From assembly GCF_963576675.1 (NCBI RefSeq), contig NC_088916.1:87437501-87501500 (forward strand): a stretch of 64,000 bases of DNA, written 5' to 3'. Positions 1 through 12,933 of the stretch are shown here, one piece after another. The stretch comes from Euphorbia lathyris (lineage: Eukaryota > Streptophyta > Magnoliopsida > Malpighiales > Euphorbiaceae). The position numbers were made by a program, and so were the translations under genes. Under the pieces are notes generated by a model. The model searched no databases and was not told where the DNA came from. It saw nothing but the letters and a program-made list of their open reading frames with translations. Each line of letters opens with the position of its first letter. Within the stretch, counting starts at the first letter, position 1.

Positions 1-2
1 GA

Positions 3-2023
3 CATCGCTGATTTCTTGATAGCAAGCACAGATGGAGAAAAGATAAAAAAAAAAGTTTGATGGTACTCAAGAATTGAGGCCGCCACCGAAATCACTCTCT
101 AGAATTGATATCATTGCTCAAGTTACTAGCCTTGAGGGAATCATCTTGAGTAAAGACCTTATCATGCAGATAGAGGTGATAATTTGAACAAGAAAAGCAT
201 ATTCTTTGAACTTCCATATTGGAGTAGTCTTTTGTTACGACACAATTTGGATGTGATGCACATTGAGAAGAACATATGTGATAATATTGTTGGGACAAAC
301 ATGAATGTGAAAGGGAAGACTAAAGACACTATGCAATCTCGCAAAGATTTGGAGGCAATGAACATTCGTCCAGACTTGGATTTGATTCTCAAGGAGGATA
401 AGTTTGAGATTCCTATAGCATCTTACATGTTATCTCATGATGAGAAGCACTCATTTTGTTCATTTTTTAAGCAACTAAAGGTCCCTGATGGTTTCTCATC
501 TAACATTTCTCAAAGTGTGAACATGAAAGAGCACAAAATTTCTGGTTTGAAGAGTCATGATTGTCATGTTTTGTTGCAACATCTAATTCCTCTTGCAATA
601 CGTGGCCTCCTTCCAAAAAATGTTTGCGAACCCCTTTATCGAGCTATCTTTATTCTTTATTAGTTTGAGTGCTAAGGCATTAAAGGCAGAAGAGTTGGAA
701 GAAATTCGCAATCAGATTCCTATAACTCTATGTAAATTGGAACAATGTTTTGTTCCTTCCTTTTTCGATATAATGGTTCATTTGCCGATTCATTTGGCTA
801 ATGAAGCTTTGATATGTGGCCCTGTACAATTTCGTTGGATGTACCCTATTGAGCGGACATTACATGATTTAAAACTTCTTATTCGTAATATGGCTCGTCC
901 ATAAGGGTCAATTGCATATGGGTATATTGCAAAAGAGTGCATGACTCTATGCTCAAGGTACTTGAATGGTATTGAGACAAAATTTAATAAACCAGATAGA
1001 AATGGCGATGGTTGTTCAGATTATTTTGATGGTGGATTTTCCTTATTTTCGCAACATGGGCGATGAATGGGTGGAAGCACATGCATATGTCATAAATAAT
1101 TGTGATGAAGTCATACCTTTTCTCGAGTAAGTCAATATCTTGAAGAGCTATAATTGTATTTTAAATTCTTAAATAATTATGAATAATAATTTCTAAAAAT
1201 TCGTTGCAGAGAGTATTCCCAGATTCGAGAAAGTACTCATCCACAACAATCTTTTAATGATTGGTTTAAAGATACAGTGAGTATATCTTTAAACTCTTCA
1301 TCAAGAAAATATATACCACGTTTAAATGTCTCATACGTAATTTTATTGTAGGTTGCAAAAATGTATGCATCTAGCAAGGAATCCAATATTCGAGATTTGT
1401 TGTCATTATCTCGTGGTCCATCCCAATATGCTACAAACTTTGATGGTTATATTGTGAATGGGTATAGGTTTCGCATTGAAGATTGTGATAAACGACGTAG
1501 AACACAAAATTATGGTGTGTGTGTGAGCAGTGATGTTGGAAATGAGGGAGGACCTATTGATTATTATGGGATTTTAACTGAGATTCTTGAATTGCAGTAT
1601 CTTGGTGAGAAAAGAGTTGTCCTATTCAAATGTAAATGGTTTGACGTTCATGACAATGTGTGGGGATCAAAAATAGATGAATTTGGATTCATTTGTATCA
1701 ATCCTCAACGTTGTTTGAGAACAAATGAACCATTTATTCTAGCAAGTCAAGCTTCTCAAGTCTTTTATGCTATAGATAATGCTAATAAGAATTGGCATGT
1801 TGTTATTAAGACACAACCACGAGATTCATACAATATGTCTTCTCAAATAGATGATGACAATGAGAATTTTGATGATTTTGGTGAGGCTTATCAAGAGGGT
1901 GAATCATTCAAGTTTCAATGTGGCACTACATTGAATACAACAGACGGGAAAAATTGGGCACGAAGTGATTCATTACCAATTACTTATGATGTGTCAAAAT
2001 CTAAAAAGAAAAGAAAGCGGTAA
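3..2023 (+). pseudogene. TNP2-like CACTA transposase, 5'-truncated pseudogene
   Basis: This is the C-terminal part of a TNP2/TnpD-type transposase, the enzyme that cuts CACTA ends. Reading begins in the frame of base 3 (FDGTQELRPPP-type linker), shifts near 165-184 to the segment with ELPYWSSLLLRHNLDVMHIE (a TNP2 hallmark), then shifts again near 655 into a DUF4218 domain that ends IERTLHDLKLLIRN. An in-frame TAA lies at 902-904, after which DUF4218-like sequence continues. Plausible introns are 1127-1209 and 1277-1351, both GT-AG and joining frames. The last exon, 1352-2023, is a DUF4216 domain (GYIVNGYRFRIEDCDKRRRT) with a basic tail SKKKRKR that could act as a nuclear signal. At least two frameshifts and one internal stop make it a pseudogene. 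Confidence 0.85.
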
Positions 2024-3641
2024 ATAATATCTTGAAGCTGAGATTTTTTTTTCAATATGTTCATTATTATTTTCTGATGTATCACATATGTTTGAAGTCG
2101 TTATATTATTTGACTTCTTTAAATAAGTAAAATGCTCAGACATGCACTTCCTTTCAAATATGTTCAATATTAATTCCTTATGCTCATTTTGTTTGTGTTC
2201 TATAGTTTTCTATTGACAAATATTGCATATACCTTTTTTTTCAATTTGAGGTGAAAATGCAATCAAGCCAACTTCCTACTCGCAAAAAGTTCATCCAGAC
2301 AGGCAAACTGGGGAACAAAAATCGAGTATTGAGTGCTTTCCAACATTCAAGCGTACCTCATGATAAAAGTACTAAAGACACTCCGAAGGGTGTTACTCCA
2401 AGAAAAGAGAACCTTAAAGGTATTTTTCAATTTCTTTAAGGTAGTTTTCCATTTATATAATTTCTTTAAAATAGTTTCTATTTATACAAAATTGATTTTT
2501 TTTTGTAAATATATACTGCCTCTGCATCTGCAATTTGATGGTAAAATGTTGTATTTGTGTTATTATATTCGACTATAATTATCTTTATTAAATTAATGCT
2601 TTGTAGATGTTGGTTTGATTGTGCATTTTGGTGATCTACAATACCACGATAAAGGTTTCAACGAAGAATGTTGTTTCCTGGACATTTTGAGCATATGCAA
2701 AAAATTTGTCGATATTTATTCTGTTGGCTTGAGATTTGCTGATGATGATGGAAGACCAGTACAAAATGATTTAGATGTCTTAAATATGTTCAAAAATTAT
2801 TCGGGTTCTACAGTCATACATCTTTATGCCAAAAGAGACATAAACTCACGAGGTTTAATATACAAACTCCCAAGTGACAATCCTAATCTAGGTACTTTCA
2901 TATTATTGCTAAAGATAATCTATTTTAACATTTAGTTATATATCCTATTTGACTCTAACTCTTATCTAAATTTTCATGTTATTAGCTTCTGATATTGCAC
3001 CCATACCAATAGTGACAAATGTAAAGATAATGGGTGAGCTTAAGGTAAATCAGAAAGTGATGGTATATGGTGCTATTAGTAACAGGGTGGAGACTGCGAG
3101 TATTGCCGAATTTTTCATAACTATGAATAAAAACTTGGATATTGAGAATGGTCTTACACCTATCAGCTCACCTAGCAAAGAGAAGGTAAATATTCTTTGT
3201 TATTCAATAATTATTATGTTGGACATATTTGCATTATTAATTTATGATGATGATATTGTTTATTTAGGAGCTTGAATTACCATTACAAGCTGTTGGTCAA
3301 TTTGTTGTTGCCAAACTAACTCCCATGACAGAGGATGGAAAATCTGGTGATCCAAAGTATGCAATATCTCAAACATTTGTTAAGAGTAAGCATCTTTAAT
3401 TGATGTATATTTTCATTTCAATAAATGTATACTTTCTTGTGCTTGTTTTATTTTGCTTAATTTCCTAAGAAAATAAAACATGAACATTCTGAATTCTTAG
3501 TATGAGTTTGTTTCTTCTTTTTAATTCTTTTTTATTCATTTTCTAGGTGATATTCCAAAAATTGTGAGAAAAGTTAGAGGTTGTAATAAGAACAAAAAAA
3601 TTTGTTCTCTCAAACAAGGAGAGAAACTTGACATATGTTTC

Positions 3642-4207
3642 TGTAAGTCGTTGTTTTCTATCACTTGCTGATGATGATGCTGAGTCAACAAGTCAGCGTA
3701 ATTGTAAGTCAACCCGTCAGCAAGAGTAAAATCAAGAAGTCGGAATGCTGAGTTATCAAGTCAGCATGGCTGTGGTCAGCATGGTACTGAGGTGATAATA
3801 CAGGTCAATATGGTCTTGCTGTGTTACCACTGGTCAGTAGGTCTTGCTGAGTTAGTACATTTTGAGTAAGGATATTTTGGGTATTTTCACAATCTTGTAA
3901 AGGCTATAAAAGGTCTGGGTTGGGAAGTAGTTTTATACGAGAGATTCTTAGACTAAGTCATAAGTGTACACTGTGATAATCTGAATTGGGGATTGGGAAA
4001 ACACGAGAGTTTCTGGAAAAGGAGAAACTGTTTCAATCTTGTTGTAATCTCCATTGATTAGTGAAGTTGCTGGATGTAGGCAGTTAAGCCGAACCAGGGT
4101 AAATTCTGTGTGTATTCTTTTGATTGTTGTTTCAAGATCCAATCTGTGATTTTTGTGTACTTTGTTTCTCTGTGTGGTTGATTGATCGTTCGAAGCGTAG
4201 TTCAACA
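3642..4207 (+). repeat. 5' LTR of the Tork-like Copia
   Basis: The LTR starts TGTAAGTCG and ends TTCAACA, with TG...CA ends. A TATA box (CTATAAAAGG) lies at 3904-3913, so U3 covers about 260 bp and transcription probably starts about 30 bp after it. It matches the 3' LTR at 8253-8819 almost perfectly. Confidence 0.95.
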
Positions 4208-4208
4208 A

Positions 4209-4221
4209 TTGGTATCAGAAC
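4209..4221 (+). other. Primer-binding site (initiator tRNA-Met type)
   Basis: The sequence TTGGTATCAGAAC, one base after the 5' LTR, matches the usual plant Copia site complementary to the 3' end of initiator tRNA-Met (TGGTATCAGAGC), with one mismatch. It primes minus-strand DNA synthesis. Confidence 0.85.
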
Positions 4222-4238
4222 TAATCAAGAACAGAGCA

Positions 4239-7200
4239 ATGGGTTTTACAAAGATCGAGATCGAGCGTTTCAATGGTAAGGGAGATTTTGCTCTATGGAG
4301 ACAGAGGATGAAGGCAATCTTGGTTCAAATGAAGGTTGCGAAGGCTCTGAAGGGCGAGAAGGAATTTCCGGCGACAATGACGAAGGAGGAGAAAGAAGAT
4401 CTTCTTGAATTGGCTTACAGTACGATCGTCCTGTATCTTGGCGATAAAGTGCTAAGAGAAGTTTCGAAGGAAACCTCAGCTGCTGGGGTTTGGCTCAAGC
4501 TTGAACAGTTGTACATGACGAAGACACTTACCAATCGGGTTTATCTTAAGGGAAAGCTTTTCGGCTTCAAGATGAACGAGGACAAGCCAGTTGAAGACTA
4601 TCTTGATGATTTCTCTAAGATCATAATTGACCTAGAGAACATAGAGGTAAAGATTGAAGATGAAGATCAGGCCATAATGATCTTGAATTCTTTACCCCAG
4701 TCTTTCAGTCATTTTGTTGAAACCATGAAGTACGCTAGAGAAACACTAAGTCTGGAAGAAGTTCTGATGGCGCTAAAGTCAAAACAGATTGAGGCCAACA
4801 CCAACACTGAAGCTGCAGAAGGATTGTTTGTTCGTGGAAGGTCTGAGAAAAAGGACTCTCATAAGCCAAAGAACAAGAACGGGAAAAAGTCCAAAACTAC
4901 ATCCTCAAGCAATAAAGAAGGCAAGGTCTACAAGTGTTTTCACTGCCATAAGGAAGGACATTTCAGGAAAAACTGTCCTGAGAGGAATAAGAGTCTAGGT
5001 CAGCCTAAAGATCAAGGCGAAGCCGCTGTGGTAGAAGAAGGTTATGAGAGCGCTGAGGTCCTTGCTGTCACTGATAAAGATCCAAACACTGACTGGATCT
5101 TGGACAGCGGATGTACGTTCCATATGACTCCCAATAGGACATGGTTCGAAGACTTTCAAGAGGAAGGTGGGAGGGTTCTTCTAGGCAACAACAAGTTGTG
5201 CAAGGTACTGGGTCAAGGCTCCATTAGGCTGAAGATGTTCGATGGTCAAGAAAGGATTATGACCGGTGTGAGGTATGTGCCAGAACTGAAAAGAAATTTA
5301 ATTTCTTTGGGTACGCTTGATAAACAAGGATACAATTATAGAGCCGAAGGGGGTATCATAAGGATATCTAGAGGACCTTTAGTTGTTATGAAAGGTACCA
5401 TGAGTAATGACCTATACACACTCCTAGGTAGTACTGTGTTAGTCTCTACCGCAAATCTCACCGAGTCTAAAACTGATAGAACCAATATTTGGCACCTTAG
5501 ACTAGGTCACGTGAGTGAAGTTGGTTTACATGAACTTAGGAAGCAGGGTTGTCTTGGTAAAGATCACATAGGAAAGATAGATTTCTGTGAGAACTGTGTC
5601 TTAGGGAAGTCTAGTAAAGTCAAGTTTCCTAAGTCAGCAATACATAGAACCCAGGACATTCTTGAGTACATTCACTCTGACCTATGGGGGCCAACAAGAA
5701 CTAAGTCTCATGGTGGGAGGACCTATTTTATGACTCTTATTGATGATTACTCTAGAAGAGTATGGGTTTATATTCTAGCTCATAAGAATGAGGCTTTGCA
5801 AACGTTCAAGGATTGGAAAGTGTTAGTGGAAAACCAAACAGGAAAGAAAATCAAAAGGTTGAGAACCGACAATGGTTTGGAGTTTCTTGACAAAGATTTC
5901 ATCACTTTGTGCAAGAAGTCAGGTATAACTAAACATCATACCGTTCCTGGAACTCCACAGCAGAATGGCCTAGCAGAGAGGTATAATAGGACTATCCTAG
6001 AAAGAGTTAGGTGCATGTTAATCCAATCCAGTCTCCCTAAGACTTTCTGGGCTGAAGCAGTGCAAACTGCGTGTTACCTAATCAATAGGTGCCCATCATC
6101 TGATATAGGTTTTAAAACACCTATGCAAATGTGGTCTGATTACCCAGAGGATTATGAAAAACTTAGAGTGTTTGGTTGTTCAGCTTTTGCACACGTTAGA
6201 CAGGGAAAATTAGAACCTCGGGCTCTAAGATGTGTTTTTATAGGCTACCCTATAGGAGTCAAGGGCTATAAGTTGTGGTGCCTAGAATCTGGTTATAAGA
6301 AATCCATAGTCAGCAGAAATGTTGTGTTCAATGAGATGGATTTTCCTTATCGGAAAAACCAAGAAAAAACTCAGTTAGAACCGAGTAGTCCTAAGTCCAT
6401 TCAAAACCTTGAGAGTGTTAAGAATGAGGTGGAGCTTGAAGAAAATAGTGAAAACACCTGTAAAACCGAGCAAGAAGTCAGTGATGGTAATGATACTGAG
6501 TCCAGTCAAAGCTATAGACTTGTTAGAGACCGTGAAAGAAGAGTCCCTAGGGCCCCGGTTAGATATGGTTTTGAGGACCTTGTAGCTTATGCATTTAGTG
6601 TTGCTAAGGAAGTACAAGAGTCTGAACCTGTAACCTATAGGGAAGCTGTGAATTCGGTTGACAAGGAACAGTGGATTAACGCTATGAAGGATGAGATAAA
6701 ATCCCTTGATAAAAATGAAACTTGGATTTTGGTAGATAAACCTTTTGATAAGAAGTTGGTCGGTTCAAGGTGGGTGTTTAAAAGAAAGGAAGGGATACCT
6801 GGTGTAGAGGAACCTAGGTTTAAAGCTAGGTTGGTGGCCAAAGGGTTTACTCAGCAGGAAGGTATAGACTTTAATGAAATCTATTCACCGGTTGTTAAAC
6901 ATAGGTCTATCAGGATTATTCTCTCTCTTGTAGCTCGTTTTGATCTAGAATTAGAACAATTAGATGTCAAAACAACTTTTCTTCATGGAAACCTGGATGA
7001 GGTCATATATATGCAACAACCAGAGGGTTTTGAAATAGGAGATAAAGACCAGCGGGTATGTTTGCTTAAGAAGTCTCTATATGGTCTGAAACAGTCCCCT
7101 AGACAGTGGTACATGAAGTTCGATGAGTTTATGATAAGTCAGGACTTTCATAGGTCTAGTTATGACTGGTGTGTGTATAGTAGAGACCTTAGTGATGGCT

Positions 7201-8201
7201 CTAAGATTTATCTCTTGTTATATGTTGATGACATGCTTATAGCTTGTCAAAACAAAGCAGCCATAAATCAGTTAAAGGCACAACTAAACACACGGTTTGA
7301 GATGAAGGATCTCGGGTCAGCACGGAAAATTTTAGGGATGCAAATTTCTCGAGACAGAGGAAGAAAGAGGCTATTCCTAAGTCAGTCAGTTTATCTGAGC
7401 AAGGTGTTAGAACGTTTTGGTATGACGAATTCAAAGGCCGTTCTCACTCCACTTGCAAGTCACTTCAAGCTGAGCAGTAAGCAAAGTCCTCAAACTGATG
7501 AGGAAAAGGAAGACATGGAGAGGGTGCCATATTCGAGTGTTGTAGGCTGTCTAATGTATGCGATGGTCTGTACACGTCCAGATTTGGCTCATGCTGTGAG
7601 TCTCATCAGCAGGTTCATGGCAAATCCAGGAAGAGCTCATTGGTCAGCGGTGAAGTGGGTGCTGAGGTATGTCAAAGGCTCACTGAGTAAAGGTTTGAGT
7701 TATGGTGGAGCTGAAGCCCTAGTGGATGATGTAGCAGGTTTTGTTGATTCTGATTATGCTGGTAGCATTGACACCAGAAAATCCCAAACCGGGTACGTAT
7801 TCACTGTGTTTGGAACTGCAATAAGTTGGAGGGCAAGTCTACAGTCAGTTGTGACTTTGTCAACAACCGAAGCTGAGTTTATTGCTATTACAGAGGCAGT
7901 AAAAGAAGCTATGTGGCTGAGAGGAGTCTTAACGGAACTTGGAGTGACACAGATTGATGGTTTGAAGATTTACTGTGATAGCCAATGAGCTATACATCTG
8001 TCAAAACATCAAGTTTTTCACGAGCAATCCAAACACATAGATGTGAGAATGCATTTCGTCAGGGATGTGATTAGCACTGGTACTGTTCAGGTGGTGAAAG
8101 TGGGAACTGAGGATAACCCAGCCGACAAGCTGACCAAATCTGTTTCAAGTAATAAATTTGAACATTGCTTGAAACTGGTTAGGATGGTCAGTGGTCCTTG
8201 A
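4239..8201 (+). pseudogene. Copia gag-pol polyprotein with one late stop
   Basis: The start ATG at 4239 (MGFTKIEIERFNG) is preferred over an upstream in-frame ATG in the LTR, because it follows the primer site and gives the family's normal Gag N-terminus. Order by residue: UBN2-type Gag, CCHC knuckle CFHCHKEGHFRKNC (233-246), protease DSG (289), integrase zinc region (HLRLGH), integrase core Asp481, Asp544 and Glu580 (D-35-E spacing), RVT_2 reverse transcriptase with YVDD (about 996), then RNase H. The frame stops with TGA at 7986-7988 after CDSQ, in RNase H. The same frame then continues to TGA at 8199-8201 with the usual C-terminus. A single base change explains the stop. All other catalytic residues I checked are present. 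Confidence 0.92.
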
Positions 8202-8252
8202 GTGTATTTTCTTCACTAGTTGATGGAGTGAATAGAAAGACAAGGTGGAGAT

Positions 8253-8819
8253 TGTAAGTCGTTGTTTTTCTATCACTTGCTGATGATGATGCTGAGTCAA
8301 CAAGTCAGCGTAATTGTAAGTCAACCCGTCAGCAAGAGTAAAATCAAGAAGTCGGAATGCTGAGTTATCAAGTCAGCATGGCTGTGGTCAGCATGGTACT
8401 GAGGTGATAATACAGGTCAACATGGTCTTGCTGTGTTACCACTGGTCAGTAGGTCTTGCTGAGTTAGTACATTTTGAGTAAGGATATTTTGGGTATTTTC
8501 ACAATCTTGTAAAGGCTATAAAAGGTCTGGGTTGGGAAGTAGTTTTATACGAGAGATTCTTAGACTAAGTCATAAGTGTACACTGTGATAATCTGAATTG
8601 GGGATTGGGAAAACACGAGAGTTTCTGGAAAAGGAGAAACTGTTTCAATCTTGTTGTAATCTCCATTGATTAGTGAAGTTGCTGGATGTAGGCAGTTAAG
8701 CCGAACTAGGGTAAATTCTGTGTGTATTCTTTTGATTGTTGTTTCAAGATCCAATCTGTGATCTTTGTGTACTTTGTTTCTCTGTGTGGTTGATTGATCG
8801 TTCGAAGCGTAGTTCAACA
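8253..8819 (+). repeat. 3' LTR of the Tork-like Copia
   Basis: This is the direct repeat of 3642-4207, one T longer in the T-run near its start, with about three substitutions. It is preceded by the purine-rich tract CAAGGTGGAGAT and followed by the target duplicate GTTTC. Its own TATA box is at 8516-8525. Confidence 0.95.
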
Positions 8820-10247
8820 GTTTCTACAACAATCGTGGCATTGGAGATAATCAGAAGTATTGGTCGAGGCATTTAGGGAAGATTGTACGTAATTGACATA
8901 TTTGTCCTGTACGGGTACAAACATGGATGGATATAAGTGATGTCACAAAAAAGCACATGTGGGACACAGTTACAGTAAGTAGTTTCAACACTAATCAATT
9001 TAAACTATTTCAATATATATATTTAATAATATTGGCTATAATCAATTTGATGTAGGAGTATTTTAAACATCCTGATATCCAGTCGTACTATCTTCACACC
9101 TTAGAGCATATGAAGGAACTGTGGGGAAATTAGAGGGCAGAATTGAATAAAAAGTATGTGAAGACTTGTGAAAGTAAGGTGGAGGCTTTGAAAAATGTGG
9201 CTAAAGGCATGGATTCAAAAGATTGGGAATGGCTAGTAAATAACGTATTCTATACAGCAAAGTTTCTGGTATGATTTTGTGCATCTTAAATCTAATTTAG
9301 TTAACAAGGTTTTCAATTTGATGTCGGTGGTGTAATTTCATAGGAGATAAGCGTAAGAAATTCTCAGAACAGGGCTTGTCAACAAAGTATGCATATCCAT
9401 CGTTGTGGAAGCAAGCCTCATAGGGAAGTGATATATGAAATGGTATTTTCACCACTCTTTCAAAATTTTCATTAGTTTGATTATCAATATTTCCTTTCTA
9501 TTAATTTGTAATCATTTTATAGGGAGGCAAAGACGGCAACCCGCCAGATGTAAGAGAAGTCTTTGTTAAAACTCGAAAGATTGATGAAAACATAGTTGAA
9601 CCAGAAACAAGAAAAAAATATGTAAGTTCCAATTTGTCAAGTCATCCCATTGAATTATATTTATTATATTTGACATAATTAAAATTTGTAGGATGAACTA
9701 AAGATGACAATGGAGTCAGAGCCAACTCTTACTAATTTACAAGTTGTGGAAAGGTGCTTCTGACGACAACGCCATGGTCGTGTCTTTGGTTATGGAGGTG
9801 GCTTGAAGCGAAAACATTTTGAAAGTACTTCTCAAATCGAAGAACTCAAGACCAAGCTTCATGATAAGGAAGAGGAAAACCGTAAGCTTATGGATCGTTT
9901 AGAGCAAATTGAAAATCGATTAGTTCAAGTGGAGAATGAACGTGTGGAACACTCAGATACAAATACTTCATCAAATACTAATGATGAGCATCAAAAGGTA
10001 CATTCATATCCTCTAATTTCATTATATTGTTACTTAAGCTTGGTTGCATCATTACTCTAGATAAAGTGTCATCCTTATAAGGTCTCTTATTAGTGCTTTC
10101 AAGGATTGATATACAAAGGATATGAATGTGCGTTCTCTCAATATTAGTTGACTGTTTCTGTCTAATTATTTGTAGGAAAATGTGCTTGAATATAGGGAAA
10201 AAATTGTGTGTGCTAGTTCAATGATAAAAGAATCTAGTTGGTGTTAA

Positions 10248-12170
10248 TTTGGATTGTTTTATATTCACATTCTTTTCATTTTTGTGTGTTTTTTAATGGA
10301 TTTAGGGATGCATTATTATTTTTGTTTTCTGCCAAAGTTTGTTTAAGAGCTAACTGGTGATATCGAGTTTTGAAGTAAAGTGAGAAGTTTGAAATGAAAT
10401 GATACTATGTCTATTATCCTTGCTTTTCTTCATGCTTTGTGTGCTTAGATTTTCATTAGTGTACTGTTGTTGTAAAAAGAAAAAAATCATGTGTCTCAAT
10501 GTCATATCCCTCTTAATTGTTGTTTTAATCTGGTGCAAAAATCACGTGGGATATATTTGATGCTGATTATTTTAGTTTCAATGCATAAATTACATAACAA
10601 TCTGACTTTTCGTTAGTAGAGTTGAGTTCTGAGATTTTGTTTGGCTGTGGGATGCGTTTTACAATTTAATGCAAACAATTTATATGAAAACAAATTACTA
10701 AACCCAAATACAAACTTAAAAACTTAACTATAAGCAAATAGCTCTAAATTTGTAGAAGAAATTAAGTTGTCCCAGGTTTTAAAAACTATGTTCAGGCTAT
10801 CAAAATTCAATTGCTTTAAATTTTCAATTAATTTTTGCTTCAGTTTTGGGTTAACAGTTTTGCGTTATTGTGTGTTTTGAGTTTATGTTTGAGCTAAACA
10901 CACAATTTTCATCATGTAACTTGCTGAGCCTAGTAATAACAATAACAACATGAGATTGTTTGATTTGTCATCGATTATTGGATAGAGTAAGGAATTTAAA
11001 TTTTCTCAGTTGGATTTTTCCATAACTTTATGTTTGTCTAAGATTTGGTGCTTTTTTGAGTTTAACTTGGAAATTAGCTGGATTGAATCAAATAATTTAT
11101 TTCAATAGCCATTGTTGCACATTAAAAACTTGATATAAACCTCAATGTACCTATTTGACAACCTTTAATCCTCATAGTTTATTGCTTGAAAATGGCCCTA
11201 ACAATAGCGTTTATTTTTGTACTTTGCCCTTGAATTAATGAATGATAGTTTACAGGGTGATCAAGTTAATGCAAATTGAATGCTTATGTTGCTAAGGATT
11301 TAATAGGCTGTAATTTCTATTCTAATATACATTTTTACAGTTTTTACTCTTGATGCATGATTTGGTAATTACATGTCTCATATTCTCTTGTTTATTCTGT
11401 CTAATTATTTATAGGCATTTTTTTATGATGTATAACATGTGGCAGAAAATTAGTTCATAATATTTTACATTAGATCTTTTAATTTTAAGTTCATTTTTTC
11501 TTTCTCCAGGGCGTTTAGCTACTCATTTATTCCCCAAAATTCAAGTAAGTTTTTGTTTTACTTTGAGAGTTTTAGTATATATTTAATTTCACCCACAAAA
11601 GAAAAAGTATGGACAGTGAAAAAGTACTTGAGGTTTATTTATCTTCAAACTTTATTACCTTATAATATAGGAGTATATGATTAATATAGACCAATAATGT
11701 TCAATATTATGCCAATAATGTTTATTTTGGTCCATCTTACTAATATAGACCAATACGCTTTGTCTAAGTCTTTGCTTATTCTTTTCTCTTATACCTTTCC
11801 CTTATTATTGGATGTTTACATTTGTAACAGCAGAGCTAATTGTTCTGTTCGGTTGGATTATTCTTCTGGGATGAGATTTGGAACAAACTGTTGAAGTAGC
11901 TTTAATGGAGATTATATATGCCTTTGATTATATCATATTAATGTACGAAACAAGATGATTTGTTTTCCTATTTTAGAAAGAACAAGAACACATTTCAGTT
12001 CATAGTTTTGCACTTTTATTTTCAATCTTGTTAAATGACAAATTGGTTTATATTTTATTGAATTTACGTTTCAATTATTGAATTTGTATTTATTGTGTAT
12101 TTAGATGATTCTAGTGTCACAACACATTAATTCATGATATAATTACTGATCTCTTAGTTGTAAAATATCA
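10248..12170. other. Non-coding 3' region of CACTA #1
   Basis: This is AT-rich sequence between the tnpA-like stop and the subterminal array. I see no conserved protein fragment in either direction. Short open frames here (for example 11697-11894) have no recognisable content. Confidence 0.6.
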
Positions 12171-12179
12171 CTTCTAATG

Positions 12180-12743
12180 ACAGTACATATAGAAATAATG
12201 ACGGTCTATTATCTCGTGAGAATGTTATAATGATGATGGTAGAAATTGGAAATAACGACGGTTTATTTTCTTATTAAAAGGTTATAATAACGACTGTTTA
12301 TTCACTCGCTAAAGTATAATAACAATGACGGTGGTTTTTGGAAATAACGACCGTATATTCAATCATTAACGTTTCATAATAATGACGGTGAAGAACGGAA
12401 ATAACGATCGTTTATTCACTCATTAAAAGGTCATAATAACGACAGTGAATTATGTGAATAATGACCGTTTATTCACCCATTAATACGTCTTAATAACGAC
12501 GGTGAAATCAGTTAACAACGACGGTCATTATTGTCCTAATTATTGAGTAGTAAGGACAGGCTGCATACAGTCGTTGTTTTGTTTTAACGACGGGACACGG
12601 TATACCGTCGTTAATACCTTTAGTGTCGGAGGTTTTAACGAGGGTGGACGAATGTATATACGGTCGTTATAAGTTAATAACGACGGTATTTATTTAATTA
12701 ACGACGAGATTAACTCTCGTTATAGACCAAATTTCTTGTAGTG
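12180..12743 (+). repeat. Subterminal repeat array and right TIR of CACTA #1
   Basis: This is a run of imperfect units of about 57 bp, each with a TAATAACGACGGT-like core and its inverse (ACCGTTTATTCAC). These are the sort of sites to which the tnpA product binds in En/Spm. The array ends in TTTCTTGTAGTG at 12732-12743, the inverse of CACTACAAGAAA. It defines the right boundary of the element. Confidence 0.85.
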
Positions 12744-12933
12744 ATAGATACAGATCTTGATAGTGGGGCAGAAAACATTTTGAGACAAGAAACTAGTGAA
12801 GGAGAAGAGCAAAATGAAGAAGGGGCATATAAAACAATGAATAGGAGAGATAGGAGGATGCAAACTTGGATGGGAGAGTATGTAAGTGGGGAGGATCTAA
12901 GTGAAGAAGACGAGACAGCCTATATGGTAGCAT
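12744..12933 (+). pseudogene. Copia X pol fragment, linker before RT
   Basis: This is a single open frame, with VSGEDLSEEDETAYMVA at its end, matching the spacer between integrase and reverse transcriptase of Tork-type Copia polyproteins. It is the target sequence left between CACTA #1 (ending at 12743) and CACTA #2 (starting at 12934). Its frame resumes at 54471 (CDVEDPIFFEEAVEEEKW). The 5' part of this Copia must lie left of the window. Confidence 0.8.

Larger units (their letters stand above)
3642..8819 (+). mobile_element. Copia LTR retrotransposon (Tork/Tnt1-like), young, full length
   Basis: This is a complete 5.2-kb Ty1/Copia element with two LTRs of 566 and 567 bp, a primer-binding site, one long gag-pol frame and a polypurine tract (AAGGTGGAGAT just before 8253). 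A 5-bp target duplication GTTTC flanks it (3637-3641 and 8820-8824). The LTRs differ by about three substitutions and one single-base indel. I count roughly 0.5% divergence, so this is among the most recent events in the window. It landed in an exon of the CACTA tnpA gene. Only one disabling change is obvious, a stop in the RNase H domain. Confidence 0.95.
2257..10247 (+). pseudogene. tnpA-like gene of CACTA #1 (Transposase_24 type), split by Copia
   Basis: This is the second gene of the element, likely the DNA-binding accessory transposase. Exons inferred from GT-AG borders and frame: 2257-2419, about 2607-2890, 2986-3185, 3269-3386, 3547-3641 joined to 8825-8974, then 9056-9268, 9344-9442, 9523-9621, 9692-9997 and 10176-10247 (TAA). 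The stretch around 8825-8974 (NNRGIGDNQKYWSRHLGKIV) and EYFKHPDIQSYYLHTLEHMK at about 9056 match the Ptta/En/Spm Transposase_24 family. The end (about 9805-9960) is a strongly heptad-like coiled coil, as expected for a multimerising TNPA. A Copia element interrupts one exon between D-I-C-F and Y-N-N-R codons. Stops at about 8898, 9132 and 9761 make it non-functional. The segment 2607-3386 I do not recognise as a named domain. Confidence 0.75.
1..12743 (+). mobile_element. CACTA (En/Spm) DNA transposon #1, right part
   Basis: This is a class II cut-and-paste transposon of the CACTA superfamily whose left end lies outside the window. The gene order is typical of plant En/Spm elements: a TNP2-like transposase first, then a tnpA-like gene encoding a Transposase_24-type protein. 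The right end is the terminal inverted repeat TTTCTTGTAGTG at 12732-12743, preceded by about 560 bp of tandem subterminal repeats. Both genes have frameshifts and stops, so the copy is no longer autonomous. A Copia retrotransposon (3642-8819) sits inside it. It is itself inserted into the pol gene of a forward Copia element, of which 12744-12933 is the right flank. Confidence 0.85.

Noticed and set aside
4182..4238. Upstream in-frame ATG for the Copia polyprotein
   Set aside because: It lies in the LTR and runs through the primer-binding site. The ATG at 4239 gives the normal Gag start.
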